DNA of 64,000 bases, from contig DXEM01000039.1 of assembly GCA_019114985.1 (NCBI GenBank), forward strand, positions 33,247 through 97,246, read 5' to 3'. The notes below the pieces were generated by a model, which searched no databases, was not told where the DNA came from, and saw only the letters and a list, made by a program, of their open reading frames with translations. Made by a program: the position numbers and the translations under genes. Positions 47,359-56,354 of this stretch are shown one piece after another. Source of the stretch: Candidatus Anaerostipes excrementavium. GTDB taxonomy: Bacteria; Bacillota; Clostridia; Lachnospirales; Lachnospiraceae. Positions within the stretch are counted from its first letter, which is position 1. Each line of letters begins with the position of its first letter.

Positions 47359-48210
47359 ATGAACCATGAAGTGATCCGGCTCTCTCATATTTCCAAAAAA
47401 TTTAAAGATGAGCCTGTACTAAAAGACTTGAATGCATCGCTTTCTAAGGGAGAAATCCTTGGATTCCTCGGTCCGAGCGGAGCAGGAAAAACTACAACAA
47501 TAAAAATATTGACCGGTCAGCTGAAGCCTACTTCCGGTGATGCCTTTATCCTCGGTATCAACGCAAATCATATTGATGAGACCATCTATGAGCAAATTGG
47601 TATCGTTACTGACAGCAGCGGCATTTATGAATACCTGACGGTTTATCAGAATCTGGATTATTTTGCAAAGATTTTAAAAGTACCAAAGGCACGCATTGAT
47701 GAGATACTGCATCAGGTCGATCTTTATGAACATCGAAAGAAAATAGCAGGAAAACTGTCTAAGGGTCAAACTCAGCGGCTGATTCTGGCAAGGGCAGTTC
47801 TTCATCGTCCAAAAGTCCTGTTCCTGGACGAACCAACATCCGGATTGGATCCATCCACTGCACTGGAAATTCACAAAATGCTTTTCCAGCTAAAAAACGA
47901 AGGAATGGCTATTTTCCTAACGACCCATAACATGGAAGAAGCTACGAAAATGTGTGATCACGTAGCCTTACTCAATGAAGGAGTCATTGTCGAATATGGA
48001 ACACCACAGGAAATCTGCTTAAAGCATAACAAAGTCAAAAAATATGCCGTACAGCTCACTGACGGTAAGAATTTTACCTTAGAACAAACGGAAGAAAATA
48101 TCCAGAAAATCAGCCAGTGGATGACAGATGATCAAATTGAAACGCTTCATTCCTGTGAACCGACATTGGAAACTGTATTTTTGGAAACGACAGGGAGGAA
48201 ATTATCATGA
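47359..48210 (+). CDS. ABC transporter ATP-binding protein (drug/peptide efflux type)
   Basis: ATPase of 283 residues from ATG 47359, chosen for the AGGAGG 8 bases upstream (a longer frame begins at 47320). Walker A is LGPSGAGKTTTIK, the Q-loop region is IGIVTDSSGIYE (no standard Gln-loop text), the signature is LSKGQTQRL (Lys and Thr where GGQ is usual) and Walker B is VLFLDEPTSGLD. The BcrA/EcsA-like group exports peptides, antibiotics or lipids. It overlaps the permease by 4 bases and is probably controlled by the adjacent two-component pair. Confidence 0.92.
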   Translation: MNHEVIRLSHISKKFKDEPVLKDLNASLSKGEILGFLGPSGAGKTTTIKILTGQLKPTSGDAFILGINANHIDETIYEQIGIVTDSSGIYEYLTVYQNLDYFAKILKVPKARIDEILHQVDLYEHRKKIAGKLSKGQTQRLILARAVLHRPKVLFLDEPTSGLDPSTALEIHKMLFQLKNEGMAIFLTTHNMEEATKMCDHVALLNEGVIVEYGTPQEICLKHNKVKKYAVQLTDGKNFTLEQTEENIQKISQWMTDDQIETLHSCEPTLETVFLETTGRKLS

Positions 48211-48953
48211 CATTACATATGAACAAAATTGCCGCCATTGCACAGGTAAAAACCAGAGCTTTTATGGGCAAGAACTGTATTATCATGCCGATTTTTGCCA
48301 TTGGATTTACTGCAGTTATGCGAATTTTATACAACAATATGGATATGGGATCTTCCGCTCCAATCGAGATGTTAAATGCTTATGTCCTAAGTATGGGACT
48401 TGTTATGAATCTTGGAATGACCGGAATTTATTGTCCATGTCTGCTTTTAGCGGAAGAAAAAGAGAAAAATACACTCCGTGTCCTTATGACTTCTTCCGTC
48501 AACGGGCTGGAGTTTTTCCTGGGAAGTATTCTGCCTGTATTCATTGTTACAGCAATTATTAATTTCCTTTTAATGCCGATCAGCGGTTACATGATTTCAG
48601 GAAGTGATCTAGCTGTCTTTGCTTTGGTCTCCATCCTGTCTTCTTTGACCAGCTGTATCATTGGAATGCTTCTTGGCATCTTTGCCAAGAACCAGGTAAG
48701 CGCAGGAACCATTATCACACCCGTTGTCTTGATCTTTATGCTGATTCCAATGTTTGCGAATATGATCGAAGAACTTTCCAAAATATCTCGTTTCCTTTTC
48801 ACAGGAATCTTAATGGATATGATTGCTGATATCTCCACCGGTGCCAAAGAAATTATAAAACCGGAAAGCATCGTAATTCTGATCGCAGAAGTCATCATCT
48901 CCATAGCTCTGTTCATCATTTTCTATCGAAAGAATGGATTTGAGAAAGAATAA
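48207..48953 (+). CDS. ABC transporter permease (ABC-2 type)
   Basis: Membrane partner of the preceding ATPase, 248 residues with six likely membrane segments, starting after GGGAGGAAATT. Segments such as MGLVMNLGMTGIYCPCLL and LMTSSVNGLEFFLGSILPV (start and end only) are typical ABC-2 export permeases. A cytoplasmic KEKNTLRVL motif lies after segment 2. Substrate is unknown; the two-component system suggests an antimicrobial peptide. A hairpin at 48990-49030 follows. Confidence 0.9.
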   Translation: MTLHMNKIAAIAQVKTRAFMGKNCIIMPIFAIGFTAVMRILYNNMDMGSSAPIEMLNAYVLSMGLVMNLGMTGIYCPCLLLAEEKEKNTLRVLMTSSVNGLEFFLGSILPVFIVTAIINFLLMPISGYMISGSDLAVFALVSILSSLTSCIIGMLLGIFAKNQVSAGTIITPVVLIFMLIPMFANMIEELSKISRFLFTGILMDMIADISTGAKEIIKPESIVILIAEVIISIALFIIFYRKNGFEKE

Positions 48954-48987
48954 AAGGATTCTTTGAAACACAAAAATAATCCCTTCA

Positions 48988-49033
48988 AAGCAGCATTTCC
49001 TATTTTCTTCATCTGCTTTGGAGGGATATATTT
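48988..49033. terminator. Hairpin between converging permease and acetyltransferase genes
   Basis: TCCCTTCAAAGCAG pairs perfectly with CTGCTTTGGAGGGA with one G-U. The minus-strand exit is T-rich (TTATTTTTG), so it terminates the leftward unit best and may act in both directions. Confidence 0.65.
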
Positions 49034-49448
49034 ATAGATTCTTTTTCATCCAAATGTGGGGACAATATTCCTCATACTCGATCTCCCCATATGACAAATA
49101 ACCTTGTTTTTCATAAAATTCTTTTGCCCTAAGCTGTGCATGAAGCCGAAGGATCCTGCCTTTTCTCCGGCGAATCTCCTCTTCTGCAGCCCGTAAAACT
49201 TTGACCCCGATTTTCTGTCCCCGATATTCTTTGATAACAGCAATGCGCCCCACAATATAATCTTGTTTTTCCTTCTCCTGAAAGAATCGGCAAGCGGCGA
49301 TCGGCTCATCCTGATCAAATAACACAAGGTGTGCAGCATAGCTGTCAATTTCATCAAATTCTTCTAAAAATCCCTGTTCTTCCACAAAAACTTTTTCTCG
49401 AATTTCCATCGCTTCCCGGGGTAAAAAATCATAAATTTTTATCTTCAC
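49032..49448 (-). CDS. GNAT-family acetyltransferase (ElaA-like)
   Basis: Acetyl-CoA-dependent transferase of 138 residues. It begins KIYDFLPREAMEIREKVFVEEQG, split here as LPREAMEIREKVF and VEEQGF, typical of the ElaA/YjcF-type GNAT group. The acetyl-CoA loop shows EYRGQKIGVKVL. It starts with GTG 49448 after GGGGAAG and overlaps the small membrane gene upstream. Substrate unknown. Confidence 0.85.
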   Translation of the reverse strand: MKIKIYDFLPREAMEIREKVFVEEQGFLEEFDEIDSYAAHLVLFDQDEPIAACRFFQEKEKQDYIVGRIAVIKEYRGQKIGVKVLRAAEEEIRRRKGRILRLHAQLRAKEFYEKQGYLSYGEIEYEEYCPHIWMKKNL

Positions 49449-49579
49449 TTTTCTTCCCCTTTTTTATCGTCCTTTTTCTTTTTATGTTCATCTGCAAAGG
49501 ACTGCCATGCATTTCCTCTTAAGATCATCATATAACAAAGAACGACGATGCCAGCAATAATAAAAATAATTTCCAACAT
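49445..49579 (-). CDS. Small single-span membrane protein (44 residues)
   Basis: ATG 49579 follows GGAGGTGAGGGAT closely, a strong ribosome site. The product has one hydrophobic segment (MLEIIFIIAGIVVLCYMMIL, residues 1-20) and a highly charged tail with DEHKKKKDDKKGEEK. The stop overlaps the acetyltransferase GTG start by 3 bases, indicating coupled translation. I recognise no family and cannot assign a function. The strong ribosome site and overlap argue that it is a real gene. Confidence 0.65.
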   Translation of the reverse strand: MLEIIFIIAGIVVLCYMMILRGNAWQSFADEHKKKKDDKKGEEK

Positions 49580-49605
49580 ATCCCTCACCTCCTGAATCCG
49601 ATCGC

Positions 49606-50391
49606 TCACTCGCCTCTTCGATATTGAATGGTAAAATATATTCCTAAACAAGAAACAATAAATACACATCCTAAACATGGAAAATATAAAAATTTCGGAA
49701 GCCTTTCCATATATGGGTGGCTCAATGTACAGATCCCTGCTAAGGCAACAAACAAAAAAGTACACAAAAGAATATAAACCGGCTGTTTATTTGGCTTCTC
49801 TTCCACTGTATTCTCCCATTGTTTTTTTCTTTGAAGTGCATAGATCAGCTGATTTTCGTCATCATAGCCTTTTCCCAAAATATAAGTATGTTTTCCCACC
49901 CGATCTCTGTCATATTTCACCTGACAAACCAGCGAATAATAGCCAATATGTTCTTTTATAACATCAACCTTTATAATCTCCGGCATTTTATAAAAAGTCC
50001 ATTTTCTTTGCTCCGTCTGATGTTTTATTTTCGCCAGTTCTTTTTGAACTTTGCCTGCCATCTGTACAGCGCCAATCAATCCTCTCTGATATCCAATCCT
50101 CTGCCTGACGTCCATCACATACAAATGTCCTTCTTCATCTTCACAAAAAATCATAGCATCCCTTTGCAGACTTCGTCCGAGCCATACAGCCGGAAAAATT
50201 ATCAACGCCGTTACCATCAGACAAAAAAGAAGAGAAACTGTCTCTTTATATTCCGTTATTTTCATGATGAAATAAGCACTTATAAATATGAGAACCACTG
50301 CCAATACAGCAACCCCGATCATTCCGATTACAAGATGCAGCGTATAATGATGATTCTTTGCTGTTCGAGATGACATCCAAACTTTTTTCAT
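49606..50391 (-). CDS. Unrecognised membrane protein with four spans
   Basis: 261 residues. Two membrane segments lie near the N-terminus (about 20-45 and 55-75) and two near the C-terminus (about 207-225 and 235-255), separated by a soluble, mostly charged stretch of about 130 residues containing CEDEEGHLYVMDVRQ and HTYILGKGYDDENQL. No signature of an enzyme or transporter is visible. It lies between the Cys-rich gene and the 44-residue membrane gene on the same strand, 27 bases after the latter's start. Function unknown. Confidence 0.75.
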   Translation of the reverse strand: MKKVWMSSRTAKNHHYTLHLVIGMIGVAVLAVVLIFISAYFIMKITEYKETVSLLFCLMVTALIIFPAVWLGRSLQRDAMIFCEDEEGHLYVMDVRQRIGYQRGLIGAVQMAGKVQKELAKIKHQTEQRKWTFYKMPEIIKVDVIKEHIGYYSLVCQVKYDRDRVGKHTYILGKGYDDENQLIYALQRKKQWENTVEEKPNKQPVYILLCTFLFVALAGICTLSHPYMERLPKFLYFPCLGCVFIVSCLGIYFTIQYRRGE

Positions 50392-50424
50392 TCTTTTCCT
50401 TTCTTTTCTTCCGTCAAACTTCAG

Positions 50425-50757
50425 CTAAAGGAATTCCTTCCGAAGAACTTCTTTTGGAGGTTCAATTTCATCTGCTATTGAATGTTCCGTCAGTTCTGAA
50501 AGTGCTTTGATCTTTCGATTGATCAGCGGCCTCATGCAATTCGGGACATGTTCTTGATGCGCTCTGTGAATCGCTACACATTCTTTGCAGTTTCCGTGAT
50601 ATCGACAAGCTTTTTTGCATGGGCAATGATCTTTGTCCTTGTATTCTTTTCGAAAGGCCGCCGCAAACTCTTCCTGCAGCTTAAGTCCTTTCTGTCGATT
50701 TCCTTTATGAAATTCTTTCATTGCATCCAATTCTTTCTGATTTCCTTCGATCTTCAT
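50425..50757 (-). CDS. Cys-rich protein with putative metal-binding centre
   Basis: 110 residues. The N-terminal half is charged (AMKEFHKGNRQKGLKLQEEF). The centre carries a compact Cys/His cluster CPCKKACRYHGNCKECVAIH ending at HVPNC (six Cys and several His in about 30 residues), resembling uncharacterised Clostridia proteins with a CPC-HGNC motif. The cluster could bind zinc or a metal cluster, which is inference. AGGAGGAAAG directly precedes ATG 50757. It is followed by the four-span membrane gene. Confidence 0.75.
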   Translation of the reverse strand: MKIEGNQKELDAMKEFHKGNRQKGLKLQEEFAAAFRKEYKDKDHCPCKKACRYHGNCKECVAIHRAHQEHVPNCMRPLINRKIKALSELTEHSIADEIEPPKEVLRKEFL

Positions 50758-50771
50758 CTTTCCTCCTAAAA

Positions 50772-51281
50772 TTATATCCCAAAAGCTTTATCATATTGGA
50801 CTATTCCATCTACTTTCTTTGCCCCATCGCAAAGCCGAATTGCCATAAAATTTTGATCCGGTACATCAAACGGCGCTCTTATCCCAAATTGACTGGCTGG
50901 TATATATCCAGCCTTGGGATAGTATGTTTCGTGTCCTAATACGACCACATATTCATATCCAAGTTCTTTGGCGACATGATGTCCCTTTTCGATCAATGCC
51001 AAGCCAATTCCTTTTCGTTGATATTTCGGACGCACAGATAACGGTGCAAGCGCAAGTTCTTCCTGATTTCCGATCCTTACTTTTGAAAATAAGATGTGTC
51101 CAATGATTCGGTCATCTTCTACTGCTACAAGAGATAGTTCAGGGATAAATGCCTCGCTGTTCCTTAATGCCTCCACCAGATCCTGTTCTGTTCCATCTTT
51201 TTCTGCTGCCGTCTCAAACGCCTTTTTTATGAGATTATATACTTCCTCCTGATCCCTTAACTCTTCCTGTCGAATCATCAT
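50772..51281 (-). CDS. GNAT-family N-acetyltransferase (YhbS-like)
   Basis: 169-residue acyltransferase. Motifs are VAVEDDRIIGHILFSK, ALAPLSVRPKYQRKGIGLALIE (read as PLSVRPKYQ and RKGIGLALIE, the acetyl-CoA pyrophosphate loop) and VVVLGHETYYPKAGY. The layout matches YhbS/predicted small-molecule acetyltransferases. Substrate unknown. Between it and the next gene upstream is a hairpin terminator. Confidence 0.88.
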   Translation of the reverse strand: MMIRQEELRDQEEVYNLIKKAFETAAEKDGTEQDLVEALRNSEAFIPELSLVAVEDDRIIGHILFSKVRIGNQEELALAPLSVRPKYQRKGIGLALIEKGHHVAKELGYEYVVVLGHETYYPKAGYIPASQFGIRAPFDVPDQNFMAIRLCDGAKKVDGIVQYDKAFGI

Positions 51282-51299
51282 TTTCCCATATTTCCTTTC

Positions 51300-51336
51300 G
51301 CGTAAATGAGCGCAATCATTCTGCCCTTGCGCTCAT
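51300..51336 (-). terminator. Terminator after the GOLPH3-like gene
   Basis: Perfect 10-bp stem ATGAGCGCAA (51306-51315) / TTGCGCTCAT (51327-51336), then TTTACG on the minus strand. Confidence 0.6.
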
Positions 51337-51365
51337 TATACCATCATATTTGATTTTTGTCTTTC

Positions 51366-52019
51366 TTAAATATATACAGCCATAAAAACTATCATCATTG
51401 CCGCAATGGAATCATCTACATAATGTATTAACCTTGCTAACTCCTTATTTTGAGAATCTTTTTTCACTGCTTTTAATTTTGAATTCCATTTTTCTTTTTC
51501 ATATTTTGATAGATATTGAGATAAATTTTTGGTTTTTTGCAAAAGAAAGATTAGGATTAAATCATGTTCTGTAAATTTATCCTCTTTTTCTATGACTGAC
51601 TTGATGATATCAATCAACTTCCCTTTTTGCTCTTGGTTTGCGATATAAGTAATCTTTGGTCCAAATAAACCTCCTTCTCCTTTTGTCACCAGTCCATCTG
51701 CAAACAAAGATTCTCCGATCTCATCTATCAGCTTATTCAGACGAATTCCCATGGAATAATCAGAAATCATTTTACTTTTGGTTCGAGGTTTCTCTTCCAG
51801 ATACGCATACAACGACGCTAAATGCATAAATTCCGGCTGTAAATCTTTTTCAATGATAATTTTCTTTTTCTCCACTGTAATGATTCCGCCCAAAAGCAGC
51901 TCCATAAAAGATGCCAAAACCAATCCTGCTTTTGATTCTTCTTTGCGCATCGGCGGAAGGATTCCATTTTTATCCATAACCAGCATAAGATATTCTTGTG
52001 CAATCGATTTTCTCTTCAT
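51366..52019 (-). CDS. GOLPH3/Vps74-family (GPP34) protein
   Basis: 217 residues from ATG 52019 with AAGGAGGAG upstream; a longer frame starts at 52058. The sequence has GPP34 features: SIAQEYLMLVMDKNGILP at the N-terminus, the hydrophobic ASFMELLLGGIITVEKKK, and a helical C-terminus (ARLIHYVDDSIAAMMIVFMAV). In eukaryotes the fold binds phosphatidylinositol-4-phosphate at the Golgi; in bacteria the role is unknown, possibly membrane-associated. Confidence rests on overall pattern recognition. Confidence 0.72.
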   Translation of the reverse strand: MKRKSIAQEYLMLVMDKNGILPPMRKEESKAGLVLASFMELLLGGIITVEKKKIIIEKDLQPEFMHLASLYAYLEEKPRTKSKMISDYSMGIRLNKLIDEIGESLFADGLVTKGEGGLFGPKITYIANQEQKGKLIDIIKSVIEKEDKFTEHDLILIFLLQKTKNLSQYLSKYEKEKWNSKLKAVKKDSQNKELARLIHYVDDSIAAMMIVFMAVYI

Positions 52020-52118
52020 TTTTTTCTCCTCCTTGAACTGATAACAAGAGTATATCACCCTTAGATATAAAAAAGAGAACTATTTCCCAAAGAGTATTTA
52101 GAATTTCCTAAATTCTTT

Positions 52119-52970
52119 CTAATCTTGGAAAATGGAAAGACCGCAAAACATTTTATGCAGCCGGTGTTCATCAAACGGAAGATACTCTGCAATTGTAAAT
52201 CCCACGACATCAGCAGTATTCATGATGCATCCTAAAATCTCAGCAAGCTTGTCCATCGTCATTTTTCCGCCGCCGCTGCCGTCACCGACCAACTCCTCAT
52301 TCGCAAAATAAGTTGAATGGAATTTGGCTGCATCTAACACATCAATGTCCAAATGAACGAATATATGATCGAACCGAGCCATAAATTCTTCTATTTCCTG
52401 ATTTGATACAAATGCCTCTGTCTGAACTCTATAATCAACCCCTGCATTTTTTAAAAATGCTTCCTGATAATCATGCAGTCCCTGCAGCCCGACATATAAA
52501 ATCTCATCTGCTTTAAATTTTTCATTTTTCATAAGTTCCGAAAGTGCAGGCTCTCCGTGTCCCATAAGAGCGCCAAGTACCATAGCATGCGCATTGGGAT
52601 ACTGATCTTTTGTCATTGATACGTCTGGATGAGCATCTATCCAGATAATGCCCACATTTTCATAAATGCCATGCAGATAATCAAACGGTGCTTGAGAAAC
52701 CATACAATTTCCGCCAATCGTAATGATCTTATCCGGTTTTGCATCTTCAATAATCTGACTCGCCTGCCTGATACCGGAAATAACCTCTTCCTTCCCATAA
52801 ATACCATCCGTTACTTCCCTCTCTTTTCCATCAGGAGGCGCAATCTCTACTTTTAATAATGGCTGATTTTCATTTTTCGGAAGTATGTGAGCAAGTAAGT
52901 TTGCCCCAAAGTAATAAGTGTCTAATCCGCCGCTTACATAATCTGGGTATAATAATCGAACCGTTTTCAT
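52119..52970 (-). CDS. Arginase-family (ureohydrolase) protein
   Basis: 283 residues from ATG 52970, with AAAGGAG upstream. Ureohydrolase metal motifs are IIWIDAHPDVSM (DAHxD) and HLDIDVLDAAKF (DxDxxD), both intact. However the usual GGDH motif, whose His binds the first manganese, reads IGGNCMVS here. Substrate specificity (arginine, agmatine, guanidino compound) cannot be stated, and the lost His makes classical arginase activity doubtful. Upstream lies eno's terminator; no urea or arginine genes are adjacent. Confidence 0.82.
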   Translation of the reverse strand: MKTVRLLYPDYVSGGLDTYYFGANLLAHILPKNENQPLLKVEIAPPDGKEREVTDGIYGKEEVISGIRQASQIIEDAKPDKIITIGGNCMVSQAPFDYLHGIYENVGIIWIDAHPDVSMTKDQYPNAHAMVLGALMGHGEPALSELMKNEKFKADEILYVGLQGLHDYQEAFLKNAGVDYRVQTEAFVSNQEIEEFMARFDHIFVHLDIDVLDAAKFHSTYFANEELVGDGSGGGKMTMDKLAEILGCIMNTADVVGFTIAEYLPFDEHRLHKMFCGLSIFQD

Positions 52971-53089
52971 CGATTTCTCCTTTCTGCAGTCCATTGATTT
53001 TTTGCTAGTCTGATTTTTGCTTTTTTAAAATTGTATAGCAAATAGAAGACGCTGTCAAAATAATGGCCAAAAAGGCTTCCCTATCGGAC

Positions 53090-53126
53090 AAAAAAAGAGG
53101 AAAAGCTAAAAACTCTTCCTCTGCTG
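53090..53126 (-). terminator. Terminator after eno
   Basis: Minus-strand AGAGGAAGAG / CTTTTCCTCT stem with a TTTTTAG loop, then TTTTTTTG. Clear intrinsic terminator about 20 bases past the eno stop. Confidence 0.75.
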
Positions 53127-53146
53127 CTTCCATTTTTTATTTCGTT

Positions 53147-54559
<1,413 letters not shown>

Positions 54560-54614
54560 AGTGAAAAAGAAAAATCAAGACATGCTATCGGCTATTTTTT
54601 TCATTTTGATTATC

Positions 54615-56354
54615 TTATATTTTCCACTGATCGGCTGCCTGCTGCAAATCAAACATTCGTTTATACATACCTCCTTTCGCCATTAAGGCTTCCGGTGTCC
54701 CTTCCTCTTCGATTACTCCGTCTTTTAAAACAATCAGATGGGATGCTTTTGCCACAGTTCTCATGCGATGAGCAATCATGATCACCGTTTTATGCTCTAT
54801 CAATTGGGATAAAGCTTTTTGTACATAAGTCTCACTTTCCACATCTAACGAAGCACTCGCTTCGTCAAGCAAAATGATTGGCGCATCTTTCAAAATAGCT
54901 CGGGCAATGGAAATCCTTTGCCGTTGTCCGCCGGACAATTTCGATCCATTTTCTCCGATGACTGTGTTGTAACCTTCCGGCATTTCCTGAACAAATTCAT
55001 CACAAAACGCCAACTTTGCAGCCTCTATTACTTCTTCATCTGATGCGTTTTTCCTGCCAATACGAATATTCTCTAAAATACTCGTGTTAAATAGCACAAC
55101 ATCCTGGAATACAATGGAAAATTTAGACAAAAGCACCTCCGGATCGATCTTGGAGATATCCACGCCGCCGATCTTAATCTTTCCTTCCTCTGGTTCATAG
55201 AATCTTGCGGCAAGCGATGCGCAGGTCGTTTTTCCGCCGCCGCTGTTTCCAATCAGCGCTGTAATTTCATTTTGTTTCGCAGTAAAGCTAATATCCTTAA
55301 GAACCGGTTTCCCTTTCTCATAGGAAAAAGTTACATGTTCAAACGAAATATCATAGCCATTCGGTTCCATATGATCACTGCCTTCCTGCAAAACATAGTC
55401 ATTGATCTCATTTAACCGGTCGATTTTGGGATCACAGCTTATGATTGCCGCCAGATTCTGGAGTGTTGCATTCAACGGATCATACAGCCTGGAAGCTACG
55501 ATCAAAAATAATAAAAAGATTTCCAGCGTAATTTCACCGCTGATTAAAAATTTAACTCCAAAAATAACCACCGTGGCAATTCCTAATTTTAAAACCAACT
55601 GAGAACTAACCACGAAAATCGCATTGGTAAGCTCTGTTATAATCTGGCTCTTTTCACAGTGATCGATTGCTTCATCGATTTCCTTAACATAAGCTCCCAC
55701 ATAATGATTAGCTTTTAGATCTTTGATTGATTCCAGTCCTTCCTGAATTTTCTCCGTCCTAACAAGCGCTATTTCTCTGTCCTTTTTTCCTGCCAAGCTC
55801 AATTTCTTCTTCGCAAGAAGAATCAGCACAAAAGAAACCGGCACACACCATACTGCTGCAAACGCCATTCGAACATCAAAGAAAAACATTCCAATGGAAA
55901 GCAGCACTGTGGAAATGATAGATCCGAAAAATTCAGGGATAAAATGAGACAGCGCCTGTTCCATCCCGGTTACATCGGACAAAATCGTTGTCGTCAGGTC
56001 TGATAAATCTCTTTTCGAAAAAAATCGAAGCGGGAACTTACGAAGTTTCTCTGCCACTCCGATCCGAAGCCTTGCACTCTCCGTATAAGTATGATAAAAC
56101 GTCATATTATACTGAATATAATGGGCTGCAAAGATCAAAACAATGACCGCGGCACAGTGCAGCACATAAATTGGAATATTGGGCTCTCCTCCATTTATCC
56201 GAAACATTTTCGTCAAATCACAAGTGAAAAAGTATAAAACTCCGATCGACAAAGCGATGACCAAATAAGATACCGTGCAGGATATACATGCTTTTACGAG
56301 ATTCACCGCTCCCAGCCTGGTTAAGGCAAATCGTCTCTGAATTTTTTCTATCAT
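54615..56354 (-). CDS. ABC transporter, fused membrane/ATPase half (second subunit)
   Basis: 579 residues. Six membrane segments occupy about 1-320, then a nucleotide-binding domain with Walker A LIGNSGGGKTTCA, signature KLSGGQRQRISIARA and Walker B IILLDEASASLD. Both key motifs are consensus. It overlaps the partner half-transporter gene by 4 bases, forming a heterodimer. The fold is type IV (exporter-like), which includes drug exporters and also siderophore importers such as YbtPQ. The AraC gene upstream and palindrome favour a regulated metal- or siderophore-related role, but this is inference. Confidence 0.9.
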   Translation of the reverse strand: MIEKIQRRFALTRLGAVNLVKACISCTVSYLVIALSIGVLYFFTCDLTKMFRINGGEPNIPIYVLHCAAVIVLIFAAHYIQYNMTFYHTYTESARLRIGVAEKLRKFPLRFFSKRDLSDLTTTILSDVTGMEQALSHFIPEFFGSIISTVLLSIGMFFFDVRMAFAAVWCVPVSFVLILLAKKKLSLAGKKDREIALVRTEKIQEGLESIKDLKANHYVGAYVKEIDEAIDHCEKSQIITELTNAIFVVSSQLVLKLGIATVVIFGVKFLISGEITLEIFLLFLIVASRLYDPLNATLQNLAAIISCDPKIDRLNEINDYVLQEGSDHMEPNGYDISFEHVTFSYEKGKPVLKDISFTAKQNEITALIGNSGGGKTTCASLAARFYEPEEGKIKIGGVDISKIDPEVLLSKFSIVFQDVVLFNTSILENIRIGRKNASDEEVIEAAKLAFCDEFVQEMPEGYNTVIGENGSKLSGGQRQRISIARAILKDAPIILLDEASASLDVESETYVQKALSQLIEHKTVIMIAHRMRTVAKASHLIVLKDGVIEEEGTPEALMAKGGMYKRMFDLQQAADQWKI

